The notes beneath the pieces are model-generated. The model worked only from the letters and a program-made list of their open reading frames with translations, had not been told where the DNA came from and searched no databases. A stretch of DNA of 64,000 nucleotides from Micromonospora pallida (GTDB taxonomy: Bacteria; Actinomycetota; Actinomycetes; Mycobacteriales; Micromonosporaceae). Below, piece by piece: positions 51,994-61,037 of the stretch (positions are counted from its first letter, which is position 1; each line of letters starts with the position of its first letter). A program made the translations under genes and the position numbers. The stretch spans positions 4,093,001-4,157,000 of the forward strand of contig NZ_FMHW01000002.1 in assembly GCF_900090325.1 (NCBI RefSeq). Direction: 5' to 3'.

Positions 51994-53094
51994 GTGGAGC
52001 TGCCGCTGAACCCGCCGGTCGAGCCGATGCTGGCCAAGAGCGTCGCCCGGATCCCCACCGGCGAGCAGATGACGTACGAGCCGAAGTGGGACGGGTTCCG
52101 GTGCATCGTCTTCCGGGACGGCGACGAGGTCGAACTGGCCAGCCGGGGCGGCAAGATGATGACCCGGTACTTCCCCGAGGTCGTCGAGCAGGCCCGCCGG
52201 CAGTTGCCGGAGCGCTGCGCGGTCGACGGCGAGCTGGTCGTGATCCGGCGGGACGGCCCCGACGGGCAGCCCCGGCTCGACTTCGAGCTGCTCGCCCAGC
52301 GGATCCATCCGGCCGCCTCCCGGGTGCGGCTGCTCGCCGAGAGCACCCCCGCCGACTTCGTCGCCTTCGACCTGCTGGCCATCGACGACGAGGTGCTGCT
52401 CGACCGCCCTTACCCGCAGCGCCGGGCCCGGTTGGAGGCCGCGCTGGCCGGGGTACGCCCGCCGGTGCACGTCACCCCGGTCACCACCGACGTGGACACT
52501 GCGCGTCGCTGGTTCGACATCTTCGAGGGCGCCGGGCTGGACGGGTTGATCGCCAAGCCGGCCGACCTGCCGTACGAGCCGGGCAAGCGGCTGATGTTCA
52601 AGGTCAAGCACGCCCGCACCGCCGACGTGGTGGTGGCCGGCTTCCGCTGGCACAAGTCCGGCCCGGTGGTCGGCTCGCTGCTGCTCGGCCTCTACGACCA
52701 GTCGGGCACGCTGCACCACGTCGGCGTCTGCGCCTCGTTCACCATGGCCCGCCGGGCGGAGCTGCTGGAGGAGCTGGGCCCGTACCGGGACGTCGGCGAC
52801 GAGCACCCGTGGGCGCACGGTGACCACGAGCGCGGCCAGCGCATCCCGGGTGGGGTGAGCCGCTGGACCGGCGGCAAGAACCTGGAGTGGGAGCCGCTGC
52901 GCCCGGAGCTGGTCCTCGAGGTCGGGTACGACGCGATGGAGGGCGACCGGTTCCGGCACACCGCACAGTTCGTCCGTTGGCGGCCGGACCGCGACCCCCG
53001 ATCATGCGGGTACGACCAGTTGGAGCGCCCGGTCCGTTTCGACGTCGACCAGGTGCTGCGCGGCGACCCGGTGCCGACGACCGAGCCGACCTGA
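51994..53094 (+). CDS. ligC: ATP-dependent DNA ligase, LigC-type
   Basis: A 366-residue minimal ATP-dependent ligase. The adenylated lysine is in EPKWDGFRC (motif I), motif III is FDLLAID-like FVAFDLLAIDDE, motif IV is LDGLIAKP and motif V is MFKVKHARTADVVVAG. An OB domain follows. In mycobacteria LigC works with standalone Prim-PolC in a gap-repair route; the PrimC-type gene is about 6 kb further on in this window. GTG start with TTGACT 7 bases upstream. Confidence 0.93.
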   Translation: MELPLNPPVEPMLAKSVARIPTGEQMTYEPKWDGFRCIVFRDGDEVELASRGGKMMTRYFPEVVEQARRQLPERCAVDGELVVIRRDGPDGQPRLDFELLAQRIHPAASRVRLLAESTPADFVAFDLLAIDDEVLLDRPYPQRRARLEAALAGVRPPVHVTPVTTDVDTARRWFDIFEGAGLDGLIAKPADLPYEPGKRLMFKVKHARTADVVVAGFRWHKSGPVVGSLLLGLYDQSGTLHHVGVCASFTMARRAELLEELGPYRDVGDEHPWAHGDHERGQRIPGGVSRWTGGKNLEWEPLRPELVLEVGYDAMEGDRFRHTAQFVRWRPDRDPRSCGYDQLERPVRFDVDQVLRGDPVPTTEPT

Positions 53095-53128
53095 CCGGGC
53101 CGGCCGACACGAGCATGGAGGGCAGGCT

Positions 53129-54727
53129 GTGAGCCGTACTCCCGACCCGTCCCCGACCCGCCGGGTTCGGCTCGCGCTGGCCGTGTTCGTCGTGGCGGCC
53201 CTGGTCGTCACCGGCTGCACCCTGCCGACCTTCGCCCCCCGGGCCGAGGTGGAGGGCGAGACGCCGGTGGCCCCGCTGGGCGCGACCCCACGGTGGCGGT
53301 CCTGCCCGGAGACCGCCGAGCAGGTGGCCGGGCGCGCCGCGCGGGACATGCGGTACGAGTGCACACGGATCGCCGTACCGCGTCGGTGGGTCACCACCGG
53401 CGACCGCGCGACGGTCCCGCCGGGCGGTGGCGAGACCTTCGAGATCGCCCTGCTGCGGGCCCGCTCCACGAAGCAGCGCGACCGGATCGGCTCGCTGGTG
53501 GTCAACCCGGGCGGGCCGGGTGGCTCGGGCGTCGACATCGCGGTCTACCTCTCCCTCGGGGAACAGTTCGGCGGCCTGCCGGCGACGGTGACCGAACGGT
53601 TCGACATCGTCGGCTTCGACCCGCGCGGGGTGGCCCGGTCCAGTCCGGTCGAGTGCATCTCCGACACCGACCTGGACGCCAGCTTCGGCTACGACCCCGA
53701 CCCGGCGTCCACCGCCGCGTTCGACGGGCTGGTCGCCCTCAACCAGCGGATCGGCCGGTCCTGCGGGACGAGGTACGGCGACCAGTTGTCGCTGTACGGC
53801 ACCGAGCAGGCCGCCCTGGACATGGACCTGGTGCGCGCCGCCGTCGGCGACGAGAAACTGACCTACCTGGGCTACTCGTACGGCACCCTGCTCGGCGCGG
53901 TGTACGCCCAGCGGTTCCCGGAGCGGGTCCGGGCGCTGGTCCTCGACGGGGCGATCGACCCACGCCAGGACGCGGTGGAGGCGTCGGAGAGTCAGGCGAA
54001 GGGCTTCGAGCGAGCCTTCGGGAACTTCGTCCGCTGGTGTTCCGGCAACGCCGACCGCTGTCCGCTCGCCCCGGACGCCCGGGCGGCGGTGACCTCGGCC
54101 CTGGACAAGGCCCGGGTCTCCCCGGTCCGGGGAGCGGACGACCGGGAGGCCACCTCCGGCTGGGTCTTCTACGCGATCATCTCGTCGCTCTACACCGAGC
54201 AGGGGTGGCAGGAGCTGGCCCGGGCGATCGACCAACTGGCCGACGGTGATCCGGCCGGTGTGTTCCGCCTCGCCGACGCGTACGCCGGCCGGAACCCGGA
54301 CGGCACCTACAGCAACCTGTTCGACGCCAACCTCACCGTCAACTGCGCCGACGACGAGGAGCGGCCGACCCGGGAACGGATCCGCCAGCTCCAGACGCAG
54401 TGGCGCACGGCGTACCCGCTGTTCGGGCCGGCACTGGCGGTGGGGCTGCTGACCTGCACGCACTGGCCCGCCCGACCCGACCCGTACCCGACCGGCAAGG
54501 CCGACGGCGCGCCACCGATCCTGGTGGTCGGCACCACCGGTGACCCGGCCACCCCGTACGAGCAGACCCCGGCGCTGGCCGGCATGCTCGGCGTGGGACG
54601 GGTGCTCACCTGGGAGGGCGAGGGGCACACCGCCTACCCGCAGACCACCTGCGTCACCGACGCCGTCGACGCCTACCTGATCGACCTGACCGTCCCCCGG
54701 GAAGGGCTACGCTGCCCGGCGCGCTGA
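53129..54727 (+). CDS. Secreted alpha/beta hydrolase, tripeptidyl aminopeptidase (TAP/SlpD-E) family lipoprotein
   Basis: A 532-residue exported hydrolase. The N-terminus RRVRLALAVFVVAALVVTGC is a lipoprotein signal with the lipobox VTGC, so it is probably anchored outside the membrane. Catalytic parts are the oxyanion NPGGPGGSG, nucleophile GYSYGT, and the late D and H in VGTTGDPATPYEQ and EGEGHTAYPQTTC. The family removes tripeptides or hydrolyses peptide-like substrates during growth on protein. GTG start with GGAGGG upstream. Its 3' end overlaps the convergent K+ channel gene by 74 bases. Confidence 0.93.
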   Translation: MSRTPDPSPTRRVRLALAVFVVAALVVTGCTLPTFAPRAEVEGETPVAPLGATPRWRSCPETAEQVAGRAARDMRYECTRIAVPRRWVTTGDRATVPPGGGETFEIALLRARSTKQRDRIGSLVVNPGGPGGSGVDIAVYLSLGEQFGGLPATVTERFDIVGFDPRGVARSSPVECISDTDLDASFGYDPDPASTAAFDGLVALNQRIGRSCGTRYGDQLSLYGTEQAALDMDLVRAAVGDEKLTYLGYSYGTLLGAVYAQRFPERVRALVLDGAIDPRQDAVEASESQAKGFERAFGNFVRWCSGNADRCPLAPDARAAVTSALDKARVSPVRGADDREATSGWVFYAIISSLYTEQGWQELARAIDQLADGDPAGVFRLADAYAGRNPDGTYSNLFDANLTVNCADDEERPTRERIRQLQTQWRTAYPLFGPALAVGLLTCTHWPARPDPYPTGKADGAPPILVVGTTGDPATPYEQTPALAGMLGVGRVLTWEGEGHTAYPQTTCVTDAVDAYLIDLTVPREGLRCPAR

Positions 54728-55166
54728 CGTTCGACACCTCCGGTAGTTCCGACAGGACGATGCCCTGCCGGGCGGCGATCTCCTCCAGCAGTGCCCGCAC
54801 CTGACGCAGGTCGGCCTTCAGTTCCTCCTGCTCCTCGTGCTCGAAGGCGTCGTCGTCCACGATGAGCTGGCTGGCGAAGTGAGCGGTGATCAGGGGGATG
54901 ACCAGCAGCACCATGGTCGAGATGAGCAGCGCCGCGAGGGTACGTCCCTGCCAGGTGGTCGGGGAGATGTCCCCGTAACCGACGGTGGAGGCGGTGACCA
55001 CCGCCCACCAGACCGAGTCGGCGGCGCTCTTGTCCTCGACCTGGCTGTAGATCACTCCGGCCACGACGATCATCAACAGGTACGAGATCATAAGGGTGCG
55101 GGGTGAGTTGGCGAACCAGACCAACCCCCGGTAGATCCACCGGAACGGCCACAGCAAAAGGTCCAT
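54654..55166 (-). CDS. Two-TM potassium channel protein
   Basis: A 170-residue channel subunit. TM1 is at about residues 24-42 (RTLMISYLLMIVVAGVIYSQ), the pore helix and selectivity filter are VVTASTVGYGDISPTTW, and TM2 is TLAALLISTMVLLVIPLITAHF. A charged coiled coil (HEEQEELKADLRQVRALLEEIAA) probably aids tetramer assembly. There is no RCK domain in the protein. The basic C-terminal tail (GGRSGRSGRRRRR) is encoded in the overlap with the convergent TAP-like gene, so it may be a read-through extension. Confidence 0.92.
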   Translation of the reverse strand: MDLLLWPFRWIYRGLVWFANSPRTLMISYLLMIVVAGVIYSQVEDKSAADSVWWAVVTASTVGYGDISPTTWQGRTLAALLISTMVLLVIPLITAHFASQLIVDDDAFEHEEQEELKADLRQVRALLEEIAARQGIVLSELPEVSNVSAPGSVALPGGRSGRSGRRRRRR

Positions 55167-55240
55167 GCCGAATCATGCTGCCCCGGCCCGACCGCCCCCG
55201 CCACAGTTACCGATCATTCGGCTGTGCCATCCTCGGCGGC

Positions 55241-55693
55241 ATGTCTGACCTGGTGTTCCGGACAGCGGTCCGGGCCGATCTGCCCGTGCTTGTCGCCCTC
55301 CTCGCCGACGACGTCCTCGGCCGAGGGCGGGAGGCGGCGGTCGTGGACGAGGCGTACGAGCGGGCCTTCGCGGACATCACCGCCGACCCGCGCAACCAGC
55401 TCGTGGTCGCCGAGCAGGACGGCGAGGTGGTGGGCTGCCTCCAGATCACCTATATCCCGGGGCTGGGCCGACACGGGGCCGAACGGTCCCTCATCGAGTC
55501 CGTCCGGGTGCGCGCCGACCGCCGGGGCGCCGGGACCGGTCGGGCGCTGATGCGCTGGGCGATCGACCAGGCCCGGCAGCGGGGTTGCGCGCTGGTGCAG
55601 CTCACCACGGACAAGCGGCGGGCGGACGCCCACCGGTTCTACCTCGGCCTCGGGTTCGTCGCCAGCCACGAAGGCATGAAGCTGGCTCTCTGA
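55241..55693 (+). CDS. GNAT family N-acetyltransferase
   Basis: A 150-residue single-domain acetyltransferase. Motif A is VRADRRGAGTGRALMRWAI and motif B ends ALVQLTTDKRRADAHRFYLGLGFVASHEGMKL, the pattern of small-molecule or peptide N-acetyltransferases. I chose the ATG at 55241 because the family start FRTAVRADLP follows it; upstream codons run through the divergent channel gene's leader. Substrate unknown. Confidence 0.9.
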   Translation: MSDLVFRTAVRADLPVLVALLADDVLGRGREAAVVDEAYERAFADITADPRNQLVVAEQDGEVVGCLQITYIPGLGRHGAERSLIESVRVRADRRGAGTGRALMRWAIDQARQRGCALVQLTTDKRRADAHRFYLGLGFVASHEGMKLAL

Positions 55694-55794
55694 CCCACTC
55701 CCGGTTCCGCCCGGAGATCCGTCACCTCGCAGCGGAGGCGGCCTGGTCGGTCAGCCCGGTCGGCCGTGGCGTGGCCGGCCACGCCACGCTGCAC

Positions 55795-55800
55795 TACATT
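55795..55800 (+). promoter_or_regulatory. -10 box of the membrane protein gene
   Basis: TACATT seven bases before the ATG at 55808, with no ribosome-binding site. Leaderless transcript likely. Confidence 0.45.
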
Positions 55801-55807
55801 CACCGCC

Positions 55808-56770
55808 ATGGCAGGGCGGGCTCGGCTGGCACCGGCGGCGTGGACGGCGCGGCTGCCCCCACTGGCCTGGCTGGGAATCGCCGCCGCGCTGCTGGTCACC
55901 GCCGCGTTCGCCCGCTGGCGTACGGTCACCGGCGACCCGGTCGTCGCCGCCACGCTGGAGCTGAAGATCGCGGCGGTCGATTCGTTGGCCGGCCCCTGGC
56001 TGGTCGGCGCGACCACGCTGTTGGTGGTGACCCGGGCGGTGGCGGTCGCGGCGGGCCGACCGCAACGGCTGCTCCGGCTGGTCGGCACCGCCCTGACAGT
56101 CGTCCTCGTGGTGCTGCTCGGGGTGATCGCGGTGGCGCTGGTACGGACCGTCGATCCGCCGATCGACACCGACCGGGCACCGGTGTTCACCCAGCCCGGG
56201 CCGGCGTTGCTCCCGGCCGCCGGGGCGTTGCTGACCTGCCTGGTGGGCATCTGGTCGGCGCCCACACGCCGGGCCGGTCCGGCACCGCCCGGGTCCGACC
56301 GGACCGGCCCGGCGCTGCCCGGGTCCCGCCGGGGCGCTCCCGCACCGCCCGGGTACCGCTGGCGGCGGGTGGGCGTGTTGCTGCTGGCCGCCGGCTGGGC
56401 GACCGTCGCGGTCGCGGTCCTGTTGCCGTCCTGGACTCGGGAGTACCCGGACCGGGTCGAGGTGGACAACAGCCTGGACCTGGTCTTCGTGGCGCTGCCC
56501 TTCGCCCTGTTCGGTGCGCTGCTGGCGGTGCCGTCGCTGCTGCGGACTGGCGCGGCCCGCCGGCCGTGGCGGGAGGCGAGCCGGGGCTGGTCGATCGCCA
56601 CCACGCTCGGCTGTGGCAGCTCGATCGGGGCAATCTGGTACTTCGTGGCGAACGACCCCTACCGACAGGCGGCCGGCATGTACGCGGCCCGCCCGGGCGC
56701 GGGCACCGCTCTGGCGCTGCTCGGCTGTGTGCTGATCGCGATCTCCGGAGCGCTCCCCGACGACCGCTGA
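55808..56770 (+). CDS. Integral membrane protein of unknown function
   Basis: A 320-residue protein with about seven predicted helices (for example LAWLGIAAALLVTAAFARW, TALTVVLVVLLGVIAVALV, VGVLLLAAGWATVAVAVLL and GTALALLGCVLIAISGAL). A Pro/Gly/Arg-rich loop with a thrice-repeated GPAPPG / RGAPAPPGYR motif sits between helices 4 and 5. No family is recognised. The start was set from the -10 box; an upstream GTG would add 14 residues. Confidence 0.72.
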   Translation: MAGRARLAPAAWTARLPPLAWLGIAAALLVTAAFARWRTVTGDPVVAATLELKIAAVDSLAGPWLVGATTLLVVTRAVAVAAGRPQRLLRLVGTALTVVLVVLLGVIAVALVRTVDPPIDTDRAPVFTQPGPALLPAAGALLTCLVGIWSAPTRRAGPAPPGSDRTGPALPGSRRGAPAPPGYRWRRVGVLLLAAGWATVAVAVLLPSWTREYPDRVEVDNSLDLVFVALPFALFGALLAVPSLLRTGAARRPWREASRGWSIATTLGCGSSIGAIWYFVANDPYRQAAGMYAARPGAGTALALLGCVLIAISGALPDDR

Positions 56771-56771
56771 C

Positions 56772-56818
56772 CCCGAACGACCGGTGACTCTGACGACCGG
56801 TGACTCTGACGACCGGTG
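56772..56818. repeat. 16-bp tandem repeat
   Basis: GACCGGTGACTCTGAC and near-copies occur three times between the membrane protein and the next GNAT gene. Probably slippage. Confidence 0.6.
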
Positions 56819-56881
56819 GCCGGTGGCCGGGGCGGGCGAATCCGGTGGTCGCGGGCACCCCGCGCGGACTACCGTGCCCGG

Positions 56882-57643
56882 ATGCCCGTTCGCCCCGATC
56901 CGACCGACCCCGGCCACTGTCTGCTGCACGCCGACGACGGCACGCCGCTGGCCCGGTTCCGGCCCCTCGACGACGGGGGAACGACCGTCGCCGACGGATT
57001 CCGGCCGTTGCCCGGGGTCCCGCTCGACCGGGTCGCCGCCCAGGCGACCCGTGACCTTGCCGGGACGCGACTGGACACCCCCGACGACGGGCTGGGCGAG
57101 GCGCTGGCCGCGCTCGGGCACCACAGGCGCAGCGCCGTCGAGCTGCGGCACGACCTGACCGGCGTACCGGAGGAGGTCATGCTGCCGCCGGGGTGGACCT
57201 TCGCGCCGCCCGGCTGGGACGACGACCTCGCGGAGGGGCTCGCTGCCGCGTACGGGCCCGACCATCCGGACGGGGCGTGGACACCGGCGGCCACCGCGGA
57301 GGTCCGGGCGATGGTCGACCGGGGCGAGCCGGTGCCGCCGCTGGCCGGCGCGACCGCACGGGTGGTCGACCCGGCGGGGCGCAGCGCCGGGCACGTCCTC
57401 TGCGCGGGACCGGTGCCGTGGACCGCGGACCGCTGCGGCTGGGTGCTCAACCTCGCGGTGGCACCCCGGGCGCAGGGCCGTGGCCTCGGCCGGGCTCTGC
57501 TCGGGTACGCGCTGCGCGGCACCGCCACGGCCGGGCTGCCGACGCTCGGCCTCGCGGTGACCGACGGCAACCCGGCCCGTCGCCTCTACGACGCCGCCGG
57601 GTTCCGGCTGCACACCCGGGTGATCTCGGTACGGCTACCGTGA
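56882..57643 (+). CDS. GNAT family N-acetyltransferase
   Basis: A 253-residue protein with a variable N-terminal half and a C-terminal acetyltransferase domain. Motif A is LAVAPRAQGRGLGRALLGYAL, followed by LAVTDGNPARRLYDAAGF. The N-terminal part (CLLHADDGTPLARF, RPLDDGG) may be a degenerate first GNAT fold. The ATG at 56882 follows TACCGT by 6 bases, the leaderless pattern of this window. Substrate unknown. Confidence 0.88.
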   Translation: MPVRPDPTDPGHCLLHADDGTPLARFRPLDDGGTTVADGFRPLPGVPLDRVAAQATRDLAGTRLDTPDDGLGEALAALGHHRRSAVELRHDLTGVPEEVMLPPGWTFAPPGWDDDLAEGLAAAYGPDHPDGAWTPAATAEVRAMVDRGEPVPPLAGATARVVDPAGRSAGHVLCAGPVPWTADRCGWVLNLAVAPRAQGRGLGRALLGYALRGTATAGLPTLGLAVTDGNPARRLYDAAGFRLHTRVISVRLP

Positions 57644-57708
57644 CCGGGGACTTCGGAGGGGGACACCGGGTGGTCGCCGGCGCGGGTTGACTCGTCGCAG
57701 CGGCCGGG

Positions 57709-58512
57709 TCAGGCGCGGCAGAGGATCTCGCCGTGCAGGACGGCGAACCAGCCGTCCTCGGCGTCCGCCCACTGCCGCCACCCGGCCGACAGGCGGGCCA
57801 GGTCGTCGGCGGTGGCGACGCCGGACGCCAGCACCTGGTCGGCCAGGGCAGAGTGCCGGATCCGCTCGGCCCACATGCCGCCCCACCACTGTCGGTCCTC
57901 GGGAGTGGCGAAGCACCAGGTGGCGGCCGTCGGAGTGATGTCGGTGAACCCGGCGGCGCGGGCCCAGGAGAGCAGCCGCCGACCCGCGTCGGGCTCGCCG
58001 CCGTTGGCGCGGGCGGCCCGCTGGTACAGGGCGAGCCACTCGTCCAGTTCGGGCACCCGGGGAAACCAGGTGAACGCCGCGTAGTCGCTGTCCCGGGCGG
58101 CGACGATTCCGCCGGGCCGGCAGACCCGGCGCATCTCCCGCAGGGCCTGGACCGGGTCGGCCACGTGCTGGAGCACCTGGTGGGCGTGGACCACGTCGTA
58201 CGCCGCGTCGGGCAGGTCCAACGCGTGCACGTCGGCCACCACGAAGTCGATGTTGTCCCGTCCACGGGACCGCGCCTCGGCCCGCGCGAGCTGGAGCGCC
58301 TCCTCGGTGACCTCCAGCGCGGTCACCCGGCCCACCCGCCCGGCCAGGTCCACGGTGATGGTGCCGGGTCCACAGCCGACGTCGAGCACGGCCTGACCGG
58401 GCCGGAGGTGGGGCAGCAGGTAGGCGGCGGAGTTCGCCACGGTACGCCAGCGGTGGGACCGCAGTACGGTCTCGTGGTGTCCGTGGGTGTAGGTGTTGCG
58501 GGCGGCGGCCAT
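57709..58512 (-). CDS. Class I SAM-dependent methyltransferase (Methyltransf_11-type)
   Basis: A 267-residue enzyme of the ubiquinone/menaquinone-like methyltransferase group. Motif I is VLDVGCGPGTITVDLAG, the acidic residue is ALEVTEEAL, motif II is AAYDVVHAHQVLQHVADPVQALREM and motif III follows as RPGGIVAARDSD. A ribosome-binding site GAGGAGG lies 7 bases before the ATG at 58512. No cluster context fixes the substrate. Similar proteins act on small aromatic or lipid molecules. Confidence 0.92.
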   Translation of the reverse strand: MAAARNTYTHGHHETVLRSHRWRTVANSAAYLLPHLRPGQAVLDVGCGPGTITVDLAGRVGRVTALEVTEEALQLARAEARSRGRDNIDFVVADVHALDLPDAAYDVVHAHQVLQHVADPVQALREMRRVCRPGGIVAARDSDYAAFTWFPRVPELDEWLALYQRAARANGGEPDAGRRLLSWARAAGFTDITPTAATWCFATPEDRQWWGGMWAERIRHSALADQVLASGVATADDLARLSAGWRQWADAEDGWFAVLHGEILCRA

Positions 58513-58603
58513 CGGGGACCTCCTCGTTCCGGGGTCTCCCGAAGCTAACCGCCATATCCCTACATGCGAGACACCTATCCCGGTATGTGGGCGACCGGAG
58601 CGC

Positions 58604-58978
58604 TCAGGCGCCCTCCTCGACGGGCTGGCGCAGCCGTACCGGGCCGTCGGGTGGGTGGGCGTACCCGTTCTCCTCGTCGACGAGCAGCGGCAGCGTCTCG
58701 CCGTTCTCGTCGACCAGCCACCCGGCGATCGGGCGGGTGCCTTCCGGGTCGTCGTCGTCCTGGACGGTCCACCCGCCGGGCGGGAGGACCGCGACGATGG
58801 CGGGCCGGCGGTGGATGGCGGCGAAGCCGGGGAGGCTGGCGGCGGGTTCGAGGCGACCGGTGTCGGCGAGCACCAGGGCACGGCCCTCGTCGTCGAATGC
58901 TTCCACCTGCCGGTCGGGAGGGCTGACACCGTCGGTGTCGGTGTAGGTGGCGATGTAGCGGCCGGAGGCCGGGATCAT
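58604..58978 (-). CDS. Conserved hypothetical protein
   Basis: A 124-residue soluble protein. Two similar halves are visible, each centred on an acidic turn (ATYTDTDGVSPPDRQVEAFDDEGRAL and GGWTVQDDDDPEGTRPIAGWLVDENGETLPLLVDEE), so it may be a small repeated beta fold. No family is known to me. The ATG at 58978 has a GAGGAGAA ribosome-binding site. Longer forms from 59089 lack one. Confidence 0.6.
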   Translation of the reverse strand: MIPASGRYIATYTDTDGVSPPDRQVEAFDDEGRALVLADTGRLEPAASLPGFAAIHRRPAIVAVLPPGGWTVQDDDDPEGTRPIAGWLVDENGETLPLLVDEENGYAHPPDGPVRLRQPVEEGA

Positions 58979-59151
58979 GGCGTTCTCCTCGGTGGTGGCG
59001 TCGAGTGCCATCAGTCGGGGAGCGTCGTGGGCGATCCGGGCGTCACGGCCGAGGCGGTGGAGTGACCGGTCCGTTATCCGGCCGGACACTCGACGTTCAC
59101 ACTTCGGTCACGTGCGACCCACCGCTGCCGGCACCGTCGCCACACCCGGTG

Positions 59152-60177
59152 TCAACCGTCGGTGGCCCTTTCCCGGGACGGTTGCACCCGCTTGGGTTCG
59201 CCGGGCATCTTCGGGTGGTCCGGCGGGTACGGCAGGTCGCCCGAGCCGCCGGCGGCGTCCCGGTCGGCCCACTCCAGCAGCGGCGTGATGTCCCACGGCG
59301 CGTCGTCGATGCCGGCGTGCGGGTCCCCCCGCTCGGCCAGCCGGGCCGGGACGCTGCCCAGGTGGAAGTCGTCCGGCTCGACGGCGGGCAGCTCGTCCCA
59401 GGTGACCGGGGTGGAGACGGTGGCCCGGGCGTTGGCCCGCAGCGAGTACGCGCAGGCGATCGTCCGGTCCCGGGCCATCTGGTTGTAGTCGACGAAGACG
59501 TGTTCTCCCCGCTGCTCCTTCCACCAGGCGGTGGTGATCAGGTCGGGGCGTCGGCGTTCCAGCTCCCGGGCCAGGGCGATGGTGGCCCGGCGTACCTCGG
59601 TAAACGTCCAGCGCGGCTCGATGCGCAGGTAGACGTGCACGCCCCGACCGCCGGAGGTCTTCGGCCAGCCGGTCGCGCCCAACTCGTCGAGCAGGCCGCG
59701 CAGTTCGCCGGCCGCCTCGACCGCGTCGGCGAAGTCGGTGCCGGGCTGTGGGTCCAGGTCGACACGGAGTTCGTCGGGCCGGTCGACGTCGGCGGAGCGT
59801 ACCGGCCAGGGGTGGAAGACGATCGTGCCCATCTGCGCGGCCCACGCCACGTGGGCCAGGTCCGCCGGGCAGAGCTCGTCGGCACTGCGTCCGCTGGGGA
59901 ACGCGATCCGCGCTGTCTCCACCCACGGCGGTACGCCCCGGGCCGGTACCCGCTTCTGGAAGAACATCTCCCCCTCGACCCCGTCGGGGAAGCGTTGCAG
60001 CGTGGTGGGGCGGTGCCGCAGCGCCCGCATGATCCCGTCGCCCACGGCGAGGTAGTAGTGGAAGACGTCGGACTTGGTGAAGCCCCGCTCGGGGTAGATC
60101 ACCCGGTCCGGGCTGGTCAGTCGTACCGTGTGCCCGGCCACCTCGATCTCGACGGCCGCTGCCTTCGTGCCACCCAT
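59152..60177 (-). CDS. Standalone NHEJ-type primase-polymerase (LigD PolDom / Prim-PolC-like)
   Basis: A 341-residue archaeo-eukaryotic-type primase (LigD polymerase domain without ligase or nuclease). Visible are DVFHYYLAVGDGIMRALRHRP, the metal D-x-D in LRVDLDPQPGTDF, TSGGRGVHVYLRI with the catalytic His, and VFVDYNQMARDRTIACAYSLR. The PolDom fills short gaps and can use ribonucleotides. In mycobacteria the standalone form acts with LigC, which is present in this window. TATGGT lies 6 bases before the ATG at 60177. Divergent from msrB. Confidence 0.92.
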   Translation of the reverse strand: MGGTKAAAVEIEVAGHTVRLTSPDRVIYPERGFTKSDVFHYYLAVGDGIMRALRHRPTTLQRFPDGVEGEMFFQKRVPARGVPPWVETARIAFPSGRSADELCPADLAHVAWAAQMGTIVFHPWPVRSADVDRPDELRVDLDPQPGTDFADAVEAAGELRGLLDELGATGWPKTSGGRGVHVYLRIEPRWTFTEVRRATIALARELERRRPDLITTAWWKEQRGEHVFVDYNQMARDRTIACAYSLRANARATVSTPVTWDELPAVEPDDFHLGSVPARLAERGDPHAGIDDAPWDITPLLEWADRDAAGGSGDLPYPPDHPKMPGEPKRVQPSRERATDG

Positions 60178-60183
60178 GCCGCG

Positions 60184-60218
60184 ACCATATGTCACACCAG
60201 TGACAAGAGACTTATCCT
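60184..60218. promoter_or_regulatory. Divergent leaderless promoters of the primase gene and msrB
   Basis: TATGGT (60189-60184, minus) lies 6 bases before the primase ATG, and TATCCT (60213-60218, plus) lies 6 bases before the msrB GTG. The two -10 boxes lie 24 bases apart. Confidence 0.5.
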
Positions 60219-60224
60219 TGGCGA

Positions 60225-60635
60225 GTGAGTCTTTCCGAGAGCGAACTGCCCCGCACCGAGGCCGAGTGGCGCGTCCGGCTCAGCCCGGAAGAGTTCCGGG
60301 TGCTGCGTCAGGCCGGCACCGAGCGTCCCTTCACCGGCGAGTACGTCGACACCAAGACCCCGGGCATCTACCACTGCCGGGCCTGCGGTGCGGACCTCTT
60401 CTCCAGCGACACCAAGTTCGACTCGCACTGCGGCTGGCCGAGCTTCGACGACGCGCTGCCCGGCGCGGTCAAGGAGATCGAGGACAACAGCCTCGGCATG
60501 CGGCGTGTCGAGATCCGCTGCGCGCGCTGCGACAGCCACCTGGGGCACGTCTTCCACGGTGAGCGGTTCACCCCGAAGGACACCCGGCACTGCGTCAACT
60601 CGGTCTCCATCCGGCTGGAGCCGCGTCAGGGCTGA
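60225..60635 (+). CDS. msrB: Peptide-methionine (R)-S-oxide reductase
   Basis: A 136-residue repair enzyme reducing methionine R-sulfoxide in proteins. Zinc cysteines are in YHCRACGADLF and IRCARCDSHLGHVF, and the catalytic cysteine is in RHCVNSVSIRL near the C-terminus. Length is normal. GTG start with TATCCT six bases upstream and no ribosome-binding site. Confidence 0.96.
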   Translation: MSLSESELPRTEAEWRVRLSPEEFRVLRQAGTERPFTGEYVDTKTPGIYHCRACGADLFSSDTKFDSHCGWPSFDDALPGAVKEIEDNSLGMRRVEIRCARCDSHLGHVFHGERFTPKDTRHCVNSVSIRLEPRQG

Positions 60636-60776
60636 GCCGCCCGCACGACTGCTGGTCCAGGCGACGCGACAGCTCGCAACCCACCACCCGACCGGACGTT
60701 TTCTCGGCCATTCCGCCGACACAGCGGCCCACCGTGTCGCACCCTCGGGGCATGACTGCCGATAGGGGGTTCCGTC

Positions 60777-61037
60777 ATGGCGAGCTGTGAGGTCTGCGGC
60801 AACGACTACTGGATGGCGTTCGAGGTCCGGACGGTCAGCGGTGACACGCACACCTTCGACTCGTTCGAGTGTGCGGCGCACAAGCTGGCGCCGGTCTGCG
60901 AGCACTGCCAGGTCAAGATCATTGGCCACGGCACCGAGGTGTCCGGGCGGTTCTTCTGCTCGGCGCACTGCGCCCGTACCGTCGAGGGCGAGCGGGCCAC
61001 CGCGATCGCCGACGCGGTCGGTGCCCGCCCGGCCTGA
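60777..61037 (+). CDS. Small zinc-binding-like protein
   Basis: An 86-residue protein with cysteines at 4, 7, 32, 41, 44, 61 and 65. These form a first pair CEVC, a second CEHC and a closing FFCSAHCARTV, the layout of a treble-clef or MYM/FCS-type zinc finger. An aromatic strand (DYWMAFEV) lies between. ATG at 60777 after GGGGG. Function unknown; it may bind zinc or a protein partner. It ends about 125 bases before the lamin-tail gene end, on the opposite strand. Confidence 0.72.
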   Translation: MASCEVCGNDYWMAFEVRTVSGDTHTFDSFECAAHKLAPVCEHCQVKIIGHGTEVSGRFFCSAHCARTVEGERATAIADAVGARPA

